From JAUIAI01 sp049680625 (lineage in GTDB: Bacteria > Pseudomonadota > Gammaproteobacteria > Burkholderiales > Burkholderiaceae_E): a stretch of 64,000 bases of DNA. The notes below the pieces were generated by a model. The model did no database searches. It was not told where the DNA came from and saw only the letters and a list, made by a program, of their open reading frames with translations. The stretch covers positions 11,699 through 75,698 of the forward strand of contig JBAUID010000207.1 of NCBI GenBank assembly GCA_049680625.1. The letters run 5' to 3'. Shown here one piece after another: positions 33,560-42,634 of the stretch (position 1 is its first letter; each line of letters begins with the position of its first letter). The position numbers were made by a program, and so were the translations under genes.

Positions 33560-34824
33560 TGGACAAACTTCGCATACAGGGTGGCACGCGGCTATCGGGC
33601 GAAGTGCAGATTTCAGGCGCAAAAAATGCCGCGCTACCGATCCTGTGTTCATCCCTGCTGGTGCCGGGGCCGGTCAAAATAACCAACGTACCGTCACTGC
33701 GTGATGTTGACACCACCATCAAGTTGTTGCGGACTCTGGGTGCCGTGGTCGAAAAAGACGGCGACACCGTGATGATTGATGCAGGCCCGGTGAATTCTCC
33801 GGAGGCGCCGTATGAACTGGTCAAGACAATGCGTGCGTCGATTCTGGTTCTTGGCCCGTTGCTGGCCCGTTTTGGCCATGCCCGGGTGTCATTGCCTGGC
33901 GGTTGCGCCATTGGTCAACGGCCGGTAGATCAGCACATCAAAGGCTTGCGGGCTATGGGCGCCGAAGTCGAAATCTCCCACGGTTACATCGAAGCAAGGG
34001 CTACCCGACTGAAGGGGGCCCGGATCATGACTGACATGGTCACTGTTACGGGCACTGAAAACCTGATGATGGCTGCCACTCTTGCCGACGGCGAGACAGT
34101 GATTGAAAACGCAGCTCGTGAACCCGAAGTTATCGACCTGGCCAACGCGCTGATCAGTATGGGGGCAAAAATCCACGGGGTAGGCAGTAATCGACTGGTG
34201 ATTCACGGTGTTGAGAAACTGCATGAGTGTCACCATGCGGTCAGCCCTGATCGGATAGAAGCCGGCAGCTTCTTGTGCGCCGGCGCGGCGACCCGTGGTT
34301 CTGTCACCGTAACTCACGTGATGCCGCGCATGATGGATGCGACTGTCGAAAAATTGCGTGAGGCCGGTGCCGAGCTGGAAACCGGGCCGGACTGGATCAA
34401 ACTCACAATGGCCGGTCGGCCGCGTTCGGTAGGGGTGCGCACGGCCCCTTATCCGGCGTTTGCAACCGACATGCAGGCGCAGTTTATGGCGCTTGACTGC
34501 GTTGCTCAGGGGGCCGCGGTAATTACCGAAACTATCTTTGAGAATCGCTTTATGCATGCGCTGGAATTGCAGCGCCTGGGCGCTGATATCACCATTGAGG
34601 GCAGCACCGCCCTGGTGAAAGGGGTCGGATCTCTGTCGGGTGCGACGGTGATGGCAACCGACTTGCGCGCTTCTGCAAGCCTGGTTATTGCCGGCCTGGT
34701 CGCCGACGGTGAAACCATCATCGAGCGGGTCTATCACCTGGATCGTGGCTACGACCAGATGGAAAAGAAGCTCGCCGCCCTCGGGGCAAGAGTTGAGCGG
34801 CTGACAGAAAGTGTTGTTCAGTGA
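33559..34824 (+). CDS. murA: UDP-N-acetylglucosamine 1-carboxyvinyltransferase
   Basis: 421 residues. MurA adds enolpyruvate to UDP-GlcNAc, the first committed step of peptidoglycan synthesis. The N-terminal 'LSGEVQISGAKNAALPIL' and active-site loop 'LPGGCAIGQRPVDQH' with the PEP/fosfomycin-reactive Cys are intact. Start and bolA stop share one base (TAATG). Confidence 0.98.
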   Translation: MDKLRIQGGTRLSGEVQISGAKNAALPILCSSLLVPGPVKITNVPSLRDVDTTIKLLRTLGAVVEKDGDTVMIDAGPVNSPEAPYELVKTMRASILVLGPLLARFGHARVSLPGGCAIGQRPVDQHIKGLRAMGAEVEISHGYIEARATRLKGARIMTDMVTVTGTENLMMAATLADGETVIENAAREPEVIDLANALISMGAKIHGVGSNRLVIHGVEKLHECHHAVSPDRIEAGSFLCAGAATRGSVTVTHVMPRMMDATVEKLREAGAELETGPDWIKLTMAGRPRSVGVRTAPYPAFATDMQAQFMALDCVAQGAAVITETIFENRFMHALELQRLGADITIEGSTALVKGVGSLSGATVMATDLRASASLVIAGLVADGETIIERVYHLDRGYDQMEKKLAALGARVERLTESVVQ

Positions 34825-34870
34825 ACCGCGCCTTTGAATCAGAAGCGATTACAAGAAGCGAAGACAAATC

Positions 34871-35530
34871 ATGATTACCCTGGCCTTGTCCAAAGGACGA
34901 ATTTTTGACGAAACCCTTCCTTTGCTGGCATCAGCCGGGGTTGAGGTTCAGTCCGAACAAGCCGGTTCCCGTGAGCTGGTCCTGAATACCAACCATCCCG
35001 ATATCCGGGTCATCATCGTGCGGGCCACCGATGTACCAACCTATGTTCAGCATGGGGCTGCTGACCTCGGGGTCGCCGGCCAGGACGTTTTGGTGGAGCA
35101 TGGCGGCGATGGCTTGTATCAACCCATCGATTTAGGCATCGCCCGCTGCCGCATGAGCGTGGCCACGGCCGTGGGTCTGGATTATCGTGGCCTGGCCCAG
35201 CGTGGCGCGCGACTGCGCATTGCCACTAAGTACGTTACCGCTGCACGTAACCATTTCTCGGCCAAAGGCATTCACGTCGATCTGATCAAGTTGTATGGCT
35301 CGATGGAGCTGGCACCGATTGTTGGCCTGGCCGATGCCATTGTCGACCTTGTATCAACCGGTTCAACCCTAAAGGCGAACAACCTGGTCGAAGTGGAAAC
35401 GATTGGCCAGATCAGCGCCCGGCTGGCGGTAAACCAGGCAGCGCTGAAAATCAAAAGTGAGGTTTTGCGGCCGTTGCTGGATCGTTTGACAGTAGCCAGC
35501 TCGTCGGCTGCGTCGAGTGAGGCAGCGTAG
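34871..35530 (+). CDS. hisG: ATP phosphoribosyltransferase, short catalytic form
   Basis: 219 residues; joins ATP and PRPP in the first step of histidine synthesis. 'LALSKGRIFDETLPLLASAGVE', 'VRATDVPTYVQHGAADLGVAGQDVL' and the PRPP loop 'DAIVDLVSTGSTLKANNLVEV' are present. It lacks the C-terminal regulatory domain of long HisG, so the family usually needs HisZ; no hisZ is in the window. First gene of the his run, 2 bp before the hisD-hisC fusion. Confidence 0.97.
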   Translation: MITLALSKGRIFDETLPLLASAGVEVQSEQAGSRELVLNTNHPDIRVIIVRATDVPTYVQHGAADLGVAGQDVLVEHGGDGLYQPIDLGIARCRMSVATAVGLDYRGLAQRGARLRIATKYVTAARNHFSAKGIHVDLIKLYGSMELAPIVGLADAIVDLVSTGSTLKANNLVEVETIGQISARLAVNQAALKIKSEVLRPLLDRLTVASSSAASSEAA

Positions 35531-35532
35531 TC

Positions 35533-37974
35533 ATGAGCAAATTACCGGGCAGCAGTGTTGCCATCCGCAAACTGGATTCAACCCAGGCTGACTTCGATCA
35601 GCAATTGTCTGGACTGACCCGCTACGAGCAAACCCAGGACGGCGAAATAGTTGCCCGGGTTGCCGATATTCTTGCCCAGGTGAAAGCCCGCGGTGACGAT
35701 GCACTGCTTGAATTAACTCGTCGCTTTGACCGTTTCGATCCGGGTTCTGCCACCAACTTGCTAATCCCCCGAGACGCTCTGGATGACGCTTTGTCTGGCC
35801 TGGACAGCACGCAGCGTTCTGCGCTGGAGGCAGCGGCTGAGCGCGTGCGCAGTTATCACGAGCGCCAGCGGGTCAGCAGCTGGCACTACAGTGAAGCAGA
35901 TGGCACCCGGCTTGGCCAGAAAATCACCCCGCTGGACAGTGTTGGTCTGTACGTGCCGGGTGGCAAAGCTGCCTACCCGTCTTCTGTCCTCATGAACGCG
36001 ATTCCGGCCCGGGTTGCGGGAGTAGGGCGGATTCAAATGGTCGTGCCAACCCCGGACGGGCATCGCAACCCGATGGTGTTGGCCGCGGCTGCCATTGCCG
36101 GGGTTGACGAGGTGTTTTGTGTCGGTGGTGCTCAGGCGGTGGCCGCACTGGCGTTTGGAACCGACACGATTGCCGCGGTTGATAAAGTTGTTGGCCCGGG
36201 TAATGCCTACGTAGCCGAGGCCAAGCGCCAGGTTTTTGGGACCGTGGGTATCGACATGATTGCCGGCCCCAGTGAGATCCTGGTGTTGACTGACGGCAGT
36301 GCACCGGCTGACTGGGTGGCGATGGATATGTTCTCGCAGGCAGAGCATGACGAAATGGCCCAGGCCATCTTGCTGTGCCCTGACCCCGATTACATTAATG
36401 AAGTTGAACAAGCGATCAATCGGTTATTGTCAACGATGCCGCGCGCCCGGGTGATTGAACAATCGCTTCGTGATCGGGGGGCGTTGATCCGGGTGGCCGA
36501 CCTGGCACAGGCGTGCGCCATTGCCAACCGGATCGCACCCGAGCACCTGGAGATCATTGCCCGGGATTCGTCTCGCTGGGCGGACGACATCGTGCATGCC
36601 GGCGCGATATTTATCGGGCCTTATGCGTCAGAAGCACTGGGTGATTATTGCGCTGGCCCGAATCACGTGTTGCCAACCCTGCGCACCGCGCGATTCTCGT
36701 CACCGCTTGGGGTTTACGATTTTCAAAAGCGTTCGAGTCTGATCGAAATTTCGCGGGCTGGTGCACAACGGCTTGGCCCGATCGCTGCCACTCTGGCGGA
36801 TGCCGAAGGCCTTGCGGCCCATGCAGGCAGCGCCCGCCTGCGGCTGGACAGTGGCGCGGGCGTTAATGAGCCGGTTCCGACATCTGCGGATGCCGCGATT
36901 CGCTTTGCCGTGTCACCACTGGTGCGCGACATGTCGGGTTACCACGTCGCCCCGGCCGATGGCCTGGTCAAGCTTGACGCCATGGAAAACCCGTATCAGT
37001 TACCGCAGAATCTGCGTACGCAGCTGGCCAGTCAGCTTGCCGCCTTGCCGGTTAACCGCTATCCGGCACCTGATTACGGCGAACTGAAAGACATTATTGC
37101 GCGTGTCTACGATATTCCCGCAACCGCGCGGGTGGTTCTGGGCAATGGGTCAGACGAATTAATCCTGATGCTGAGCATGGCCGTGGCTGGCAGTGGCCAG
37201 CCAATTGTTGCGCCGGCACCGTCTTTTGTGATGTACGGCATCAGTGGTCAACTGGCCGGCGCCCGTTTTGTCGGGGTTAATCTGACCCCGGACCTGATGC
37301 TTGATGGTTCGGCCATGCTGGCGGCAATTGCAGCGGAGCAACCTGCCCTCGTTTATATCGCCTACCCGAACAATCCAACCGGTGCGTGTTTTGATGACGA
37401 GGTCATCGAACGCATCATCACCCGGGCGCCCGGACTGGTTGTTCTTGACGAAGCTTATTTCCCGTTTGCAGGCAAAACCTGGATGCAGCGCCTGACGCAA
37501 TTTCCAAATCTCATCGTTATGCGCACGGTTTCCAAGATTGGTCTGGCGGGCATTCGCATTGGCTACCTGGCGGCTGACCCGGCAATTGCGGCGCAGCTCG
37601 AAAAGGTCCGGCCACCGTACAACATCAGCGTGCTTGATGAGGCTGCGGCTGTGTTTGCTTTGAATCACATTGACGTTCTTGATGAACAAGCCGCTCTGGT
37701 TCGAGGCGGTCGGCAGGCCCAGGCAGACGGGCTGGCTGCCTTGCCTGGGCTGACGGTGTTTCCGAGCATGGCGAATTTCCTGCTCGTCCGGGTGCCCGAT
37801 GCGGACAAAGTCCATGCCGGACTCCTCAAGCGAAGAGTCCTGGTGCGCAATGTGACAAAAATGCACCCATTGCTCTCAAATTGCCTGAGAATTACAGTCA
37901 GCACGCCACAAGAAAACGCGCTGCTGTTGCAGGCAATGTCCGAGACACTGTCAAGCTTATCAACCCAGGCCTGA
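35533..37974 (+). CDS. hisD-hisC: Fused histidinol dehydrogenase / histidinol-phosphate aminotransferase
   Basis: 813 residues in one uninterrupted frame. Residues ~1-438 are a full HisD: 'LDSVGLYVPGGKAAYPSSVLMN', 'DMIAGPSEILV', zinc ligands in 'FSQAEHDE' and 'LAAHAGSARLRL', the general-base 'IAPEHLEI' and 'GPNHVLPT'. Residues ~453-813 are a full HisC, a PLP aminotransferase: 'VKLDAMENPYQLP', 'GNGSDELI', 'YPNNPTGA', 'VLDEAYFPF' and the PLP lysine in 'RTVSKIGLAGIRIGY'. The linker is only ~14 residues. HisC acts two steps before HisD in the pathway (with the HisB phosphatase-type step between), so the fusion does not join consecutive reactions. All key residues look intact. In relatives these are normally two adjacent genes. 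Confidence 0.95.
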   Translation: MSKLPGSSVAIRKLDSTQADFDQQLSGLTRYEQTQDGEIVARVADILAQVKARGDDALLELTRRFDRFDPGSATNLLIPRDALDDALSGLDSTQRSALEAAAERVRSYHERQRVSSWHYSEADGTRLGQKITPLDSVGLYVPGGKAAYPSSVLMNAIPARVAGVGRIQMVVPTPDGHRNPMVLAAAAIAGVDEVFCVGGAQAVAALAFGTDTIAAVDKVVGPGNAYVAEAKRQVFGTVGIDMIAGPSEILVLTDGSAPADWVAMDMFSQAEHDEMAQAILLCPDPDYINEVEQAINRLLSTMPRARVIEQSLRDRGALIRVADLAQACAIANRIAPEHLEIIARDSSRWADDIVHAGAIFIGPYASEALGDYCAGPNHVLPTLRTARFSSPLGVYDFQKRSSLIEISRAGAQRLGPIAATLADAEGLAAHAGSARLRLDSGAGVNEPVPTSADAAIRFAVSPLVRDMSGYHVAPADGLVKLDAMENPYQLPQNLRTQLASQLAALPVNRYPAPDYGELKDIIARVYDIPATARVVLGNGSDELILMLSMAVAGSGQPIVAPAPSFVMYGISGQLAGARFVGVNLTPDLMLDGSAMLAAIAAEQPALVYIAYPNNPTGACFDDEVIERIITRAPGLVVLDEAYFPFAGKTWMQRLTQFPNLIVMRTVSKIGLAGIRIGYLAADPAIAAQLEKVRPPYNISVLDEAAAVFALNHIDVLDEQAALVRGGRQAQADGLAALPGLTVFPSMANFLLVRVPDADKVHAGLLKRRVLVRNVTKMHPLLSNCLRITVSTPQENALLLQAMSETLSSLSTQA

Positions 37975-38012
37975 AACACCGGTCTTTCACTCCCACCAGG
38001 AGATTAAGCACA

Positions 38013-38600
38013 ATGCGTGCTGCCGAAATTAAACGCGACACGGCCGAAACCCAGATCCAGGTCAAACTGAACCTGGACGGCACCGGTGTTCAGTCCCTGG
38101 ATACTGGTGTGCCTTTTCTGGACCATATGCTTGACCAGATCGCCCGCCACGGTCTGGTTGATCTCGAGGTAAAAGCGAACGGCGACCTGCATATCGATGC
38201 CCATCACACGGTTGAAGACGTTGGGATCACCATTGGCCAGGCGTTGAACAAGGCAATAGGTGACAAACGCGGTATTCGTCGTTACGGACACGCTTATGTG
38301 CCACTGGACGAAGCCTTGTCCCGGGTTGTGATGGATTTCTCCGGTCGTCCCGGGCTCGAATGGCATGTCGACTTTGTCCGCGCCCGGATAGGCGATTTTG
38401 ATGTTGACCTGGCACATGAGTTCTTTCAGGGCCTGGTCAATCACGCCCAGATCAGTCTGCATGTAGACAACCTGCGCGGTGACAATGCCCATCATCAGTG
38501 TGAAACCATTTTCAAAGCTTTCGGGCGGGCGTTGCGCATGGCGGCTGAACCTGATCAGCGCATGGGTACCCAGTTGCCGTCGACCAAAGAAGCCCTCTGA
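38013..38600 (+). CDS. hisB: Imidazoleglycerol-phosphate dehydratase
   Basis: 195 residues, the monofunctional form without a histidinol-phosphatase domain. The ATG at 38013 has an AGGAGA site and yields the family start 'RAAEIKRDTAETQIQVKLNLDGTG'. Metal-binding 'FLDHMLDQIARHG', 'DIDAHHTVEDVGI' and 'NAHHQCETIFKAFGRAL' are present. The histidinol-phosphatase needed for the pathway is not in this window. Confidence 0.97.
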   Translation: MRAAEIKRDTAETQIQVKLNLDGTGVQSLDTGVPFLDHMLDQIARHGLVDLEVKANGDLHIDAHHTVEDVGITIGQALNKAIGDKRGIRRYGHAYVPLDEALSRVVMDFSGRPGLEWHVDFVRARIGDFDVDLAHEFFQGLVNHAQISLHVDNLRGDNAHHQCETIFKAFGRALRMAAEPDQRMGTQLPSTKEAL

Positions 38601-38615
38601 TTTGCGCCGCTGACC

Positions 38616-39263
38616 ATGCAGACCATTGCAATTATTGATTACGGCATGGGTAACCTGCGCTCGGTTGCCCGCGCGCTTGAGCATGTTGCGCCGAACGAAA
38701 AAGTGTTGATCACCAGCGAACCGGATCAGGTTCGGGCGGCTGACCGGGTGGTGTTCCCGGGCCAGGGGGCAATGCCTGACTGCATGCTCAGCCTGCGCGA
38801 ATCGGGTTTGTCTGAGGCGGTTCGCGAGGCGGCGGCGCAGCGACCGTTTTTTGGGGTCTGCGTGGGTGAACAAATGCTGTTGGATGCCAGTGATGAAGTG
38901 TTCGAAGCGGACCAGGCTCAGACGGCTGGCCTGGGTATTCTTGCCGGCCGGGTTCACCGCCTGCCAGCGACGGATAGCCAGGGAAAAATGCTGAAAGTGC
39001 CGCATATGGGGTGGAATCGGGTGGATCAGCGGCAAAGCCACGTGCTGTGGCGGGGAGTCCCTGATGGCTCATACTTTTACTTTGTCCACAGCTTTTATGC
39101 AGAATTGGCCTGCGAAGCGGATATTGCTGGTCAAACGGATTACGGTGTACGCTTTACGAGCGCACTGGCCCGCGATAATATTTTTGCTACGCAGTTCCAT
39201 CCCGAAAAAAGCGCGGCAGCTGGTTTGCAGCTGTATGAAAATTTTGTTGGTTGGAATCCATGA
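38616..39263 (+). CDS. hisH: Imidazole glycerol phosphate synthase, glutaminase subunit
   Basis: 215 residues, class I glutamine amidotransferase. Nucleophile Cys in 'FFGVCVGEQML', oxyanion/His-Glu pair in 'QFHPEKS', plus the 'IIDYGMGNLRSVARALEHV' start and 'VHSFYAE'. It passes ammonia to HisF. 15 bp after hisB. Confidence 0.97.
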   Translation: MQTIAIIDYGMGNLRSVARALEHVAPNEKVLITSEPDQVRAADRVVFPGQGAMPDCMLSLRESGLSEAVREAAAQRPFFGVCVGEQMLLDASDEVFEADQAQTAGLGILAGRVHRLPATDSQGKMLKVPHMGWNRVDQRQSHVLWRGVPDGSYFYFVHSFYAELACEADIAGQTDYGVRFTSALARDNIFATQFHPEKSAAAGLQLYENFVGWNP

Positions 39264-39455
39264 CTGCCTGCTTCTCTGATTACCTGCTTGGCATGTCTGG
39301 CCAATATTGCCCAGATTCTTGGCTTTCCAGCTGTTTTTTGCAGAATGAATCAGCTGATTAGCCAAATATTCCCGCGGTTTTAACCCAGGCAGTTGTCCGT
39401 CAGGCATTATTTGCCCAATCATCCACTCACTCTTACGTATTACCCTGACCTTATT
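39264..39455 (+). promoter_or_regulatory. hisH-hisA intergenic region
   Basis: 192 bp with no supportable gene, the largest gap inside the his run and relatively AT-rich. It opens with an imperfect 16-bp duplication (TGACTGCCTGCTTCTC, TGATTACCTGCTTGGC) and contains GGCCAATATTGCC, a near-palindrome. It could hold a separate promoter for hisA and the genes after it; I see no clear -35/-10 pair. Confidence 0.35.
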
Positions 39456-40220
39456 ATGTTGTTGATTCCAGCCATTGATATCAAGGACGGTCGCTGTGTT
39501 CGCCTGCGCCAGGGCGACATGAAAGACGAAACGATTTTTTCTGAAGACCCGGCTGCGGTCGCGCGCCAATGGCTTGATAAAGGTGCGCGACGCCTGCACC
39601 TCGTTGACCTGGACGGCGCTTTTGCCGGTAAGCCAAAAAACGATTCGGCGATCCGCCGCATCATCGATGAGGTTGAAGACCAGGTGCCAATTCAGCTTGG
39701 GGGCGGACTGCGCGATCTCGACACAATCGAGCGCTACCTGGACTACGGCATTTCCGACGCCATCATTGGCACAGCGGCGGTGAAAAATCCAGGCTTTCTG
39801 CAAGATGCCTGTGGCGCTTTTGTCGGCCACGTAATTGTTGGCCTGGATGCAAAAGATGGCAAGGTCGCAACCGACGGCTGGAGCAAACTGACCGGCCATG
39901 ACGTACTGGATCTCGCGCTGAAGTTCCAGGAATATGGCGTTAAAGCGATTATCTACACCGACATTGGCAGAGACGGCATGCTCAGCGGGGTGAATGTCCG
40001 GGCAACCCGGCAGCTGGCTGCCGAGCTCATTATTCCGGTGTTTGCCTCGGGCGGGGTCTCCGACATCAAAGATATCGAGGCCTTGTGCGAGTTTGAAGAA
40101 GAAGGGATCGAAGGCGTGATCCTTGGTCGTTCGATTTACGAGGGCACGCTTGATTTTGAGCAAGCCCAGGCCCGGGCTGATGAGTTGGACCCCCGAAAAG
40201 ACTTGCCAACCGAAGTTTGA
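39456..40220 (+). CDS. hisA: ProFAR isomerase
   Basis: 254 residues from the ATG at 39456, which gives the family start 'MLLIPAIDIKDGRCVRLRQGD'. HisA is a beta/alpha barrel that isomerises ProFAR by an Amadori rearrangement. The catalytic Asp is in 'AIDIKDG' and the second in 'YTDIGRDGMLSGVN'; phosphate-binding 'LGGGLRD' and 'ASGGVSD' are present. The ribosome-binding site is weak. An upstream in-frame ATG at 39393 is less likely. Confidence 0.97.
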   Translation: MLLIPAIDIKDGRCVRLRQGDMKDETIFSEDPAAVARQWLDKGARRLHLVDLDGAFAGKPKNDSAIRRIIDEVEDQVPIQLGGGLRDLDTIERYLDYGISDAIIGTAAVKNPGFLQDACGAFVGHVIVGLDAKDGKVATDGWSKLTGHDVLDLALKFQEYGVKAIIYTDIGRDGMLSGVNVRATRQLAAELIIPVFASGGVSDIKDIEALCEFEEEGIEGVILGRSIYEGTLDFEQAQARADELDPRKDLPTEV

Positions 40221-40266
40221 GCTACCAAACCTAACCTTATTTGCTCGCTAGTCGGGCGTTGGCCCG

Positions 40267-41028
40267 ATGCTAACGAAACGCGTAATCCCCTGTCTTGACG
40301 TCACCGCCGGACGGGTTGTCAAAGGCGTTAACTTTGTTGCCCTGCGTGATGCCGGCGATCCGGTTGAAATTGCGCGTCGTTATGACGACCAGGGGGCTGA
40401 CGAACTCACTTTTCTCGATATCACGGCTTCATCCGATGAGCGGGACATTATTCTGCATGTGATCGAATCCGTTGCCAGCCAGGTGTTTATCCCGTTAACC
40501 GTTGGCGGCGGGGTTCGAGAGTTGGCCGATGTGCGTCGGCTACTCAACGCCGGGGCTGACAAGGTTTCCATTAACACCGCGGCCATTAACGACCCGGACC
40601 TGATCTCCCGCTGCAGTAGCAAAGTCGGTTCGCAGTGCATCGTATGCGCAATTGACGCAAAAAACGTCGGTCCTGGTAAGTGGGGTGTTTTCACCCATGG
40701 CGGAAGGCGACCAACCAACCTCGATGCTGTGCAATGGGCGCAGGAAGTCGTTCGGCGTGGTGCAGGTGAAATACTGTTAACTAGTATGGACAGGGACGGT
40801 ACCCGAACGGGTTTCGACCTGGCGCTAACCCGCGCGGTCAGTGATGCAGTCAGCGTGCCGGTCATCGCCAGCGGCGGGGTTGGTAACCTGGATCACCTGG
40901 CGGACGGAGTTTCGGACGGGCATGCGGACGCGGTACTGGCAGCCAGCATATTTCACTTTGGTGAGCACACAATTGCCCAGGCCAAAGAACTGATGGCCAG
41001 CCGGGGTATCCCGGTAAGATTCTCATGA
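40267..41028 (+). CDS. hisF: Imidazole glycerol phosphate synthase, cyclase subunit
   Basis: 253 residues, beta/alpha barrel paralogous to HisA. 'RVIPCLDVTAGRVVKGVNF' carries the first catalytic Asp and 'LLTSMDRDGTRTGFD' the second; 'VGGGVRE' and 'ASGGVGN' bind phosphate. It overlaps hisI by 4 bp (ATGA). Confidence 0.98.
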   Translation: MLTKRVIPCLDVTAGRVVKGVNFVALRDAGDPVEIARRYDDQGADELTFLDITASSDERDIILHVIESVASQVFIPLTVGGGVRELADVRRLLNAGADKVSINTAAINDPDLISRCSSKVGSQCIVCAIDAKNVGPGKWGVFTHGGRRPTNLDAVQWAQEVVRRGAGEILLTSMDRDGTRTGFDLALTRAVSDAVSVPVIASGGVGNLDHLADGVSDGHADAVLAASIFHFGEHTIAQAKELMASRGIPVRFS

Positions 41029-41462
41029 ATTCGCCAGTCACCGAACCCAATAACGGCGATTCGAATTACTCGTTGCGATGGCTGAATCAAGTCAACTTCA
41101 GCGACGCCGGTCTGGTCTGTGCTATTGCCCAGGATGCGGTGTCCGGTCGGATTCTCATGGTGGCGTGGATGAACCAGGAAGCACTGATCGAAACCGTTGC
41201 GACCGGACGCGCAGTTTACTGGTCACGATCACGCAACAGGTTGTGGCGCAAGGGTGAAGAGTCTGGCAACACGCAGCGGGTCAGGGAAGTGCGTCTCGAT
41301 TGTGATGGTGATGTCGTGTTGCTCCAGGTAGAGCAACACGGTGGCATTGCCTGCCATACCGGGCGTCAGTCCTGCCTGTTTCGCATACTACGTGACGGCA
41401 ATTGGGAATCGGTTGATCCGGTGCTGAAAGATCCGGATCAACTGTACGGAAAAAAAGACTGA
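41025..41462 (+). CDS. hisI: Phosphoribosyl-AMP cyclohydrolase
   Basis: 145 residues, monofunctional. 'GRILMVAWMNQEALIETVATGRAVYWSRSRNRLWRKGEESGNTQRV' and the zinc-binding 'DCDGDVVLLQVEQHGGIACHTGRQSCLF' identify it. It opens the purine ring of PR-AMP. In enterobacteria this activity is fused to HisE; here the two are separate, with a one-base overlap. Confidence 0.97.
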   Translation: MNSPVTEPNNGDSNYSLRWLNQVNFSDAGLVCAIAQDAVSGRILMVAWMNQEALIETVATGRAVYWSRSRNRLWRKGEESGNTQRVREVRLDCDGDVVLLQVEQHGGIACHTGRQSCLFRILRDGNWESVDPVLKDPDQLYGKKD

Positions 41463-41812
41463 TGAGTAGTTCGAACACCGTGTTGGAATCACTGGCTGCA
41501 GTGATTGAACAGCGTCGCGGCCAGCCGGTCGACAAAAGCTATGTTGCCCGCCTGTTGGCCGGCGCCCCCGATGCGGTTCTGAAAAAAATAGGTGAAGAAG
41601 CAACCGAAACCGTCATGGCGGCCAAAGACGGGGATAAGGCGCGAATTGTTGCCGAGACCGCAGACCTGTGGTTTCACTGCCTGGTTATGCTGGCCCAATA
41701 TGATCTATCACCGATCGATGTGCTGGACGAGCTGCAGCGGCGAGTCGGCTTGTCTGGCCTGGACGAAAAAGCATCACGTAAAGCCGCCAGCCGCGAAAGC
41801 GGAGCCAACTGA
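41462..41812 (+). CDS. hisE: Phosphoribosyl-ATP pyrophosphatase
   Basis: 116 residues of the MazG-like all-helical fold: 'SYVARLLAGAPDAVLKKIGEEATETVMAAKDGDKARIVAETADLWFHCLVML' contains the acidic metal-binding EExxE/ExxD pattern. It removes pyrophosphate from PR-ATP. Last his gene of the run. Confidence 0.96.
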   Translation: MSSSNTVLESLAAVIEQRRGQPVDKSYVARLLAGAPDAVLKKIGEEATETVMAAKDGDKARIVAETADLWFHCLVMLAQYDLSPIDVLDELQRRVGLSGLDEKASRKAASRESGAN

Positions 41813-41864
41813 GATATTAAGTCGTCAAGTGAATGAGTTACCAAACTAACGAGGCGCAGCTGTA

Positions 41865-42242
41865 ATGAGTAATCAAGAGCACAGTGATCAGGAAAACTGT
41901 ATTTTTTGCCGCATAGTGGCGGGTGAAATTCCTGCTAGAAAAGTCTTTGAAGACGAAGATATCCTGGCTTTTCACGACATTAACCCTTCAGCCCCTGTGC
42001 ATTTTCTAATTATTCCGAAAACCCACGTCGTGAACCTTTACGACGCCGATATGGCCTGCCAGGCCATGCTGGGAAAGGTTCTTGGCATGGCCGGGCAACT
42101 GGCCCGGGAGCAGGGTTGTGATAACGGATTTCGGATCGTGATCAATAACGGAGTGGTTGGCAGGCAGGAGGTGTATCATCTGCACGCTCACGTAATGGGT
42201 GGTCCGGAGCCATTGCGATCCGGAATGAATCGAGCCCAGTAA
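41865..42242 (+). CDS. hinT: HIT-family purine nucleoside phosphoramidase
   Basis: 125 residues. The HIT motif is 'YHLHAHVMGG' and the N-terminus has 'CIFCRIVAGEIPARKVFEDEDILAFHDINPSAPVHFLIIPK', typical of HinT. It hydrolyses adenosine 5'-phosphoramidates. Its place between hisE and tatA is common in betaproteobacteria. Confidence 0.95.
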   Translation: MSNQEHSDQENCIFCRIVAGEIPARKVFEDEDILAFHDINPSAPVHFLIIPKTHVVNLYDADMACQAMLGKVLGMAGQLAREQGCDNGFRIVINNGVVGRQEVYHLHAHVMGGPEPLRSGMNRAQ

Positions 42243-42285
42243 GCGGTATCAGTTAGGCATTAAATTTCAGACAGGAGTACTCAAC

Positions 42286-42498
42286 ATGGGCGCGTTTAGC
42301 ATCTGGCATTGGTTAATTGTGCTGGTAATTGTCATGCTGGTTTTTGGTACAAAAAAACTTCGCAACATCGGGTCTGATCTTGGCGGCGCGGTAAAAGGCT
42401 TTAAAGAAGGCGTGAAAGAAGGCACTGAAGAAGCTGCTGACGCAACTGCAGACGCCACCAAAAAGACGATTGACGTCGACGCTCGCGAGAAGAGCTAG
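42286..42498 (+). CDS. tatA: Sec-independent translocase protein TatA
   Basis: 70 residues: an N-terminal membrane helix ('WHWLIVLVIVMLVFGTKKL'), the conserved FG hinge, an amphipathic helix ('LGGAVKGFKEGVKEG') and a charged tail. TatA oligomers form the translocation element of the twin-arginine system. It begins with a GGAG-type site (GACAGGAGT). Confidence 0.96.
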   Translation: MGAFSIWHWLIVLVIVMLVFGTKKLRNIGSDLGGAVKGFKEGVKEGTEEAADATADATKKTIDVDAREKS

Positions 42499-42634
42499 GC
42501 TTGTGTTCGCATCTGACTGCCAGGGCGCAGGTTTTTTGCCGTGGCCGTTTTTTCGATCGTTTGCGCCGCCGATGCCTGCAGTCTGAGCGGCCGCGCGTCT
42601 TCGGCCCGCGTGCCTTTTGTGACTGAATCGATTC

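Noticed and set aside
33889..34737. Long minus-strand open frame (282 codons) opposite murA
   Set aside because: It lies wholly antisense to a clear murA gene, has a His/Gly/Arg-rich composition typical of antisense frames in GC-rich genes, and shows no recognisable motif.
34825..34870. Histidine-rich leader peptide or attenuator before hisG
   Set aside because: The 46-bp gap has no run of His codons and no terminator/antiterminator pair.
37159..37866. Antisense frame of 235 codons opposite the hisC half of the fused gene
   Set aside because: Opposite a well-conserved aminotransferase, with no motifs.
38004..39041. Minus-strand open frame of 345 codons opposite hisB and hisH
   Set aside because: Both sense genes are intact members of known families; the antisense product has no domain I recognise and no ribosome-binding site.
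39069..40163. Minus-strand open frame of 364 codons spanning the hisH-hisA gap
   Set aside because: It covers two clear sense genes. Its passage through the gap is notable, but the composition matches antisense frames and no family features are visible.
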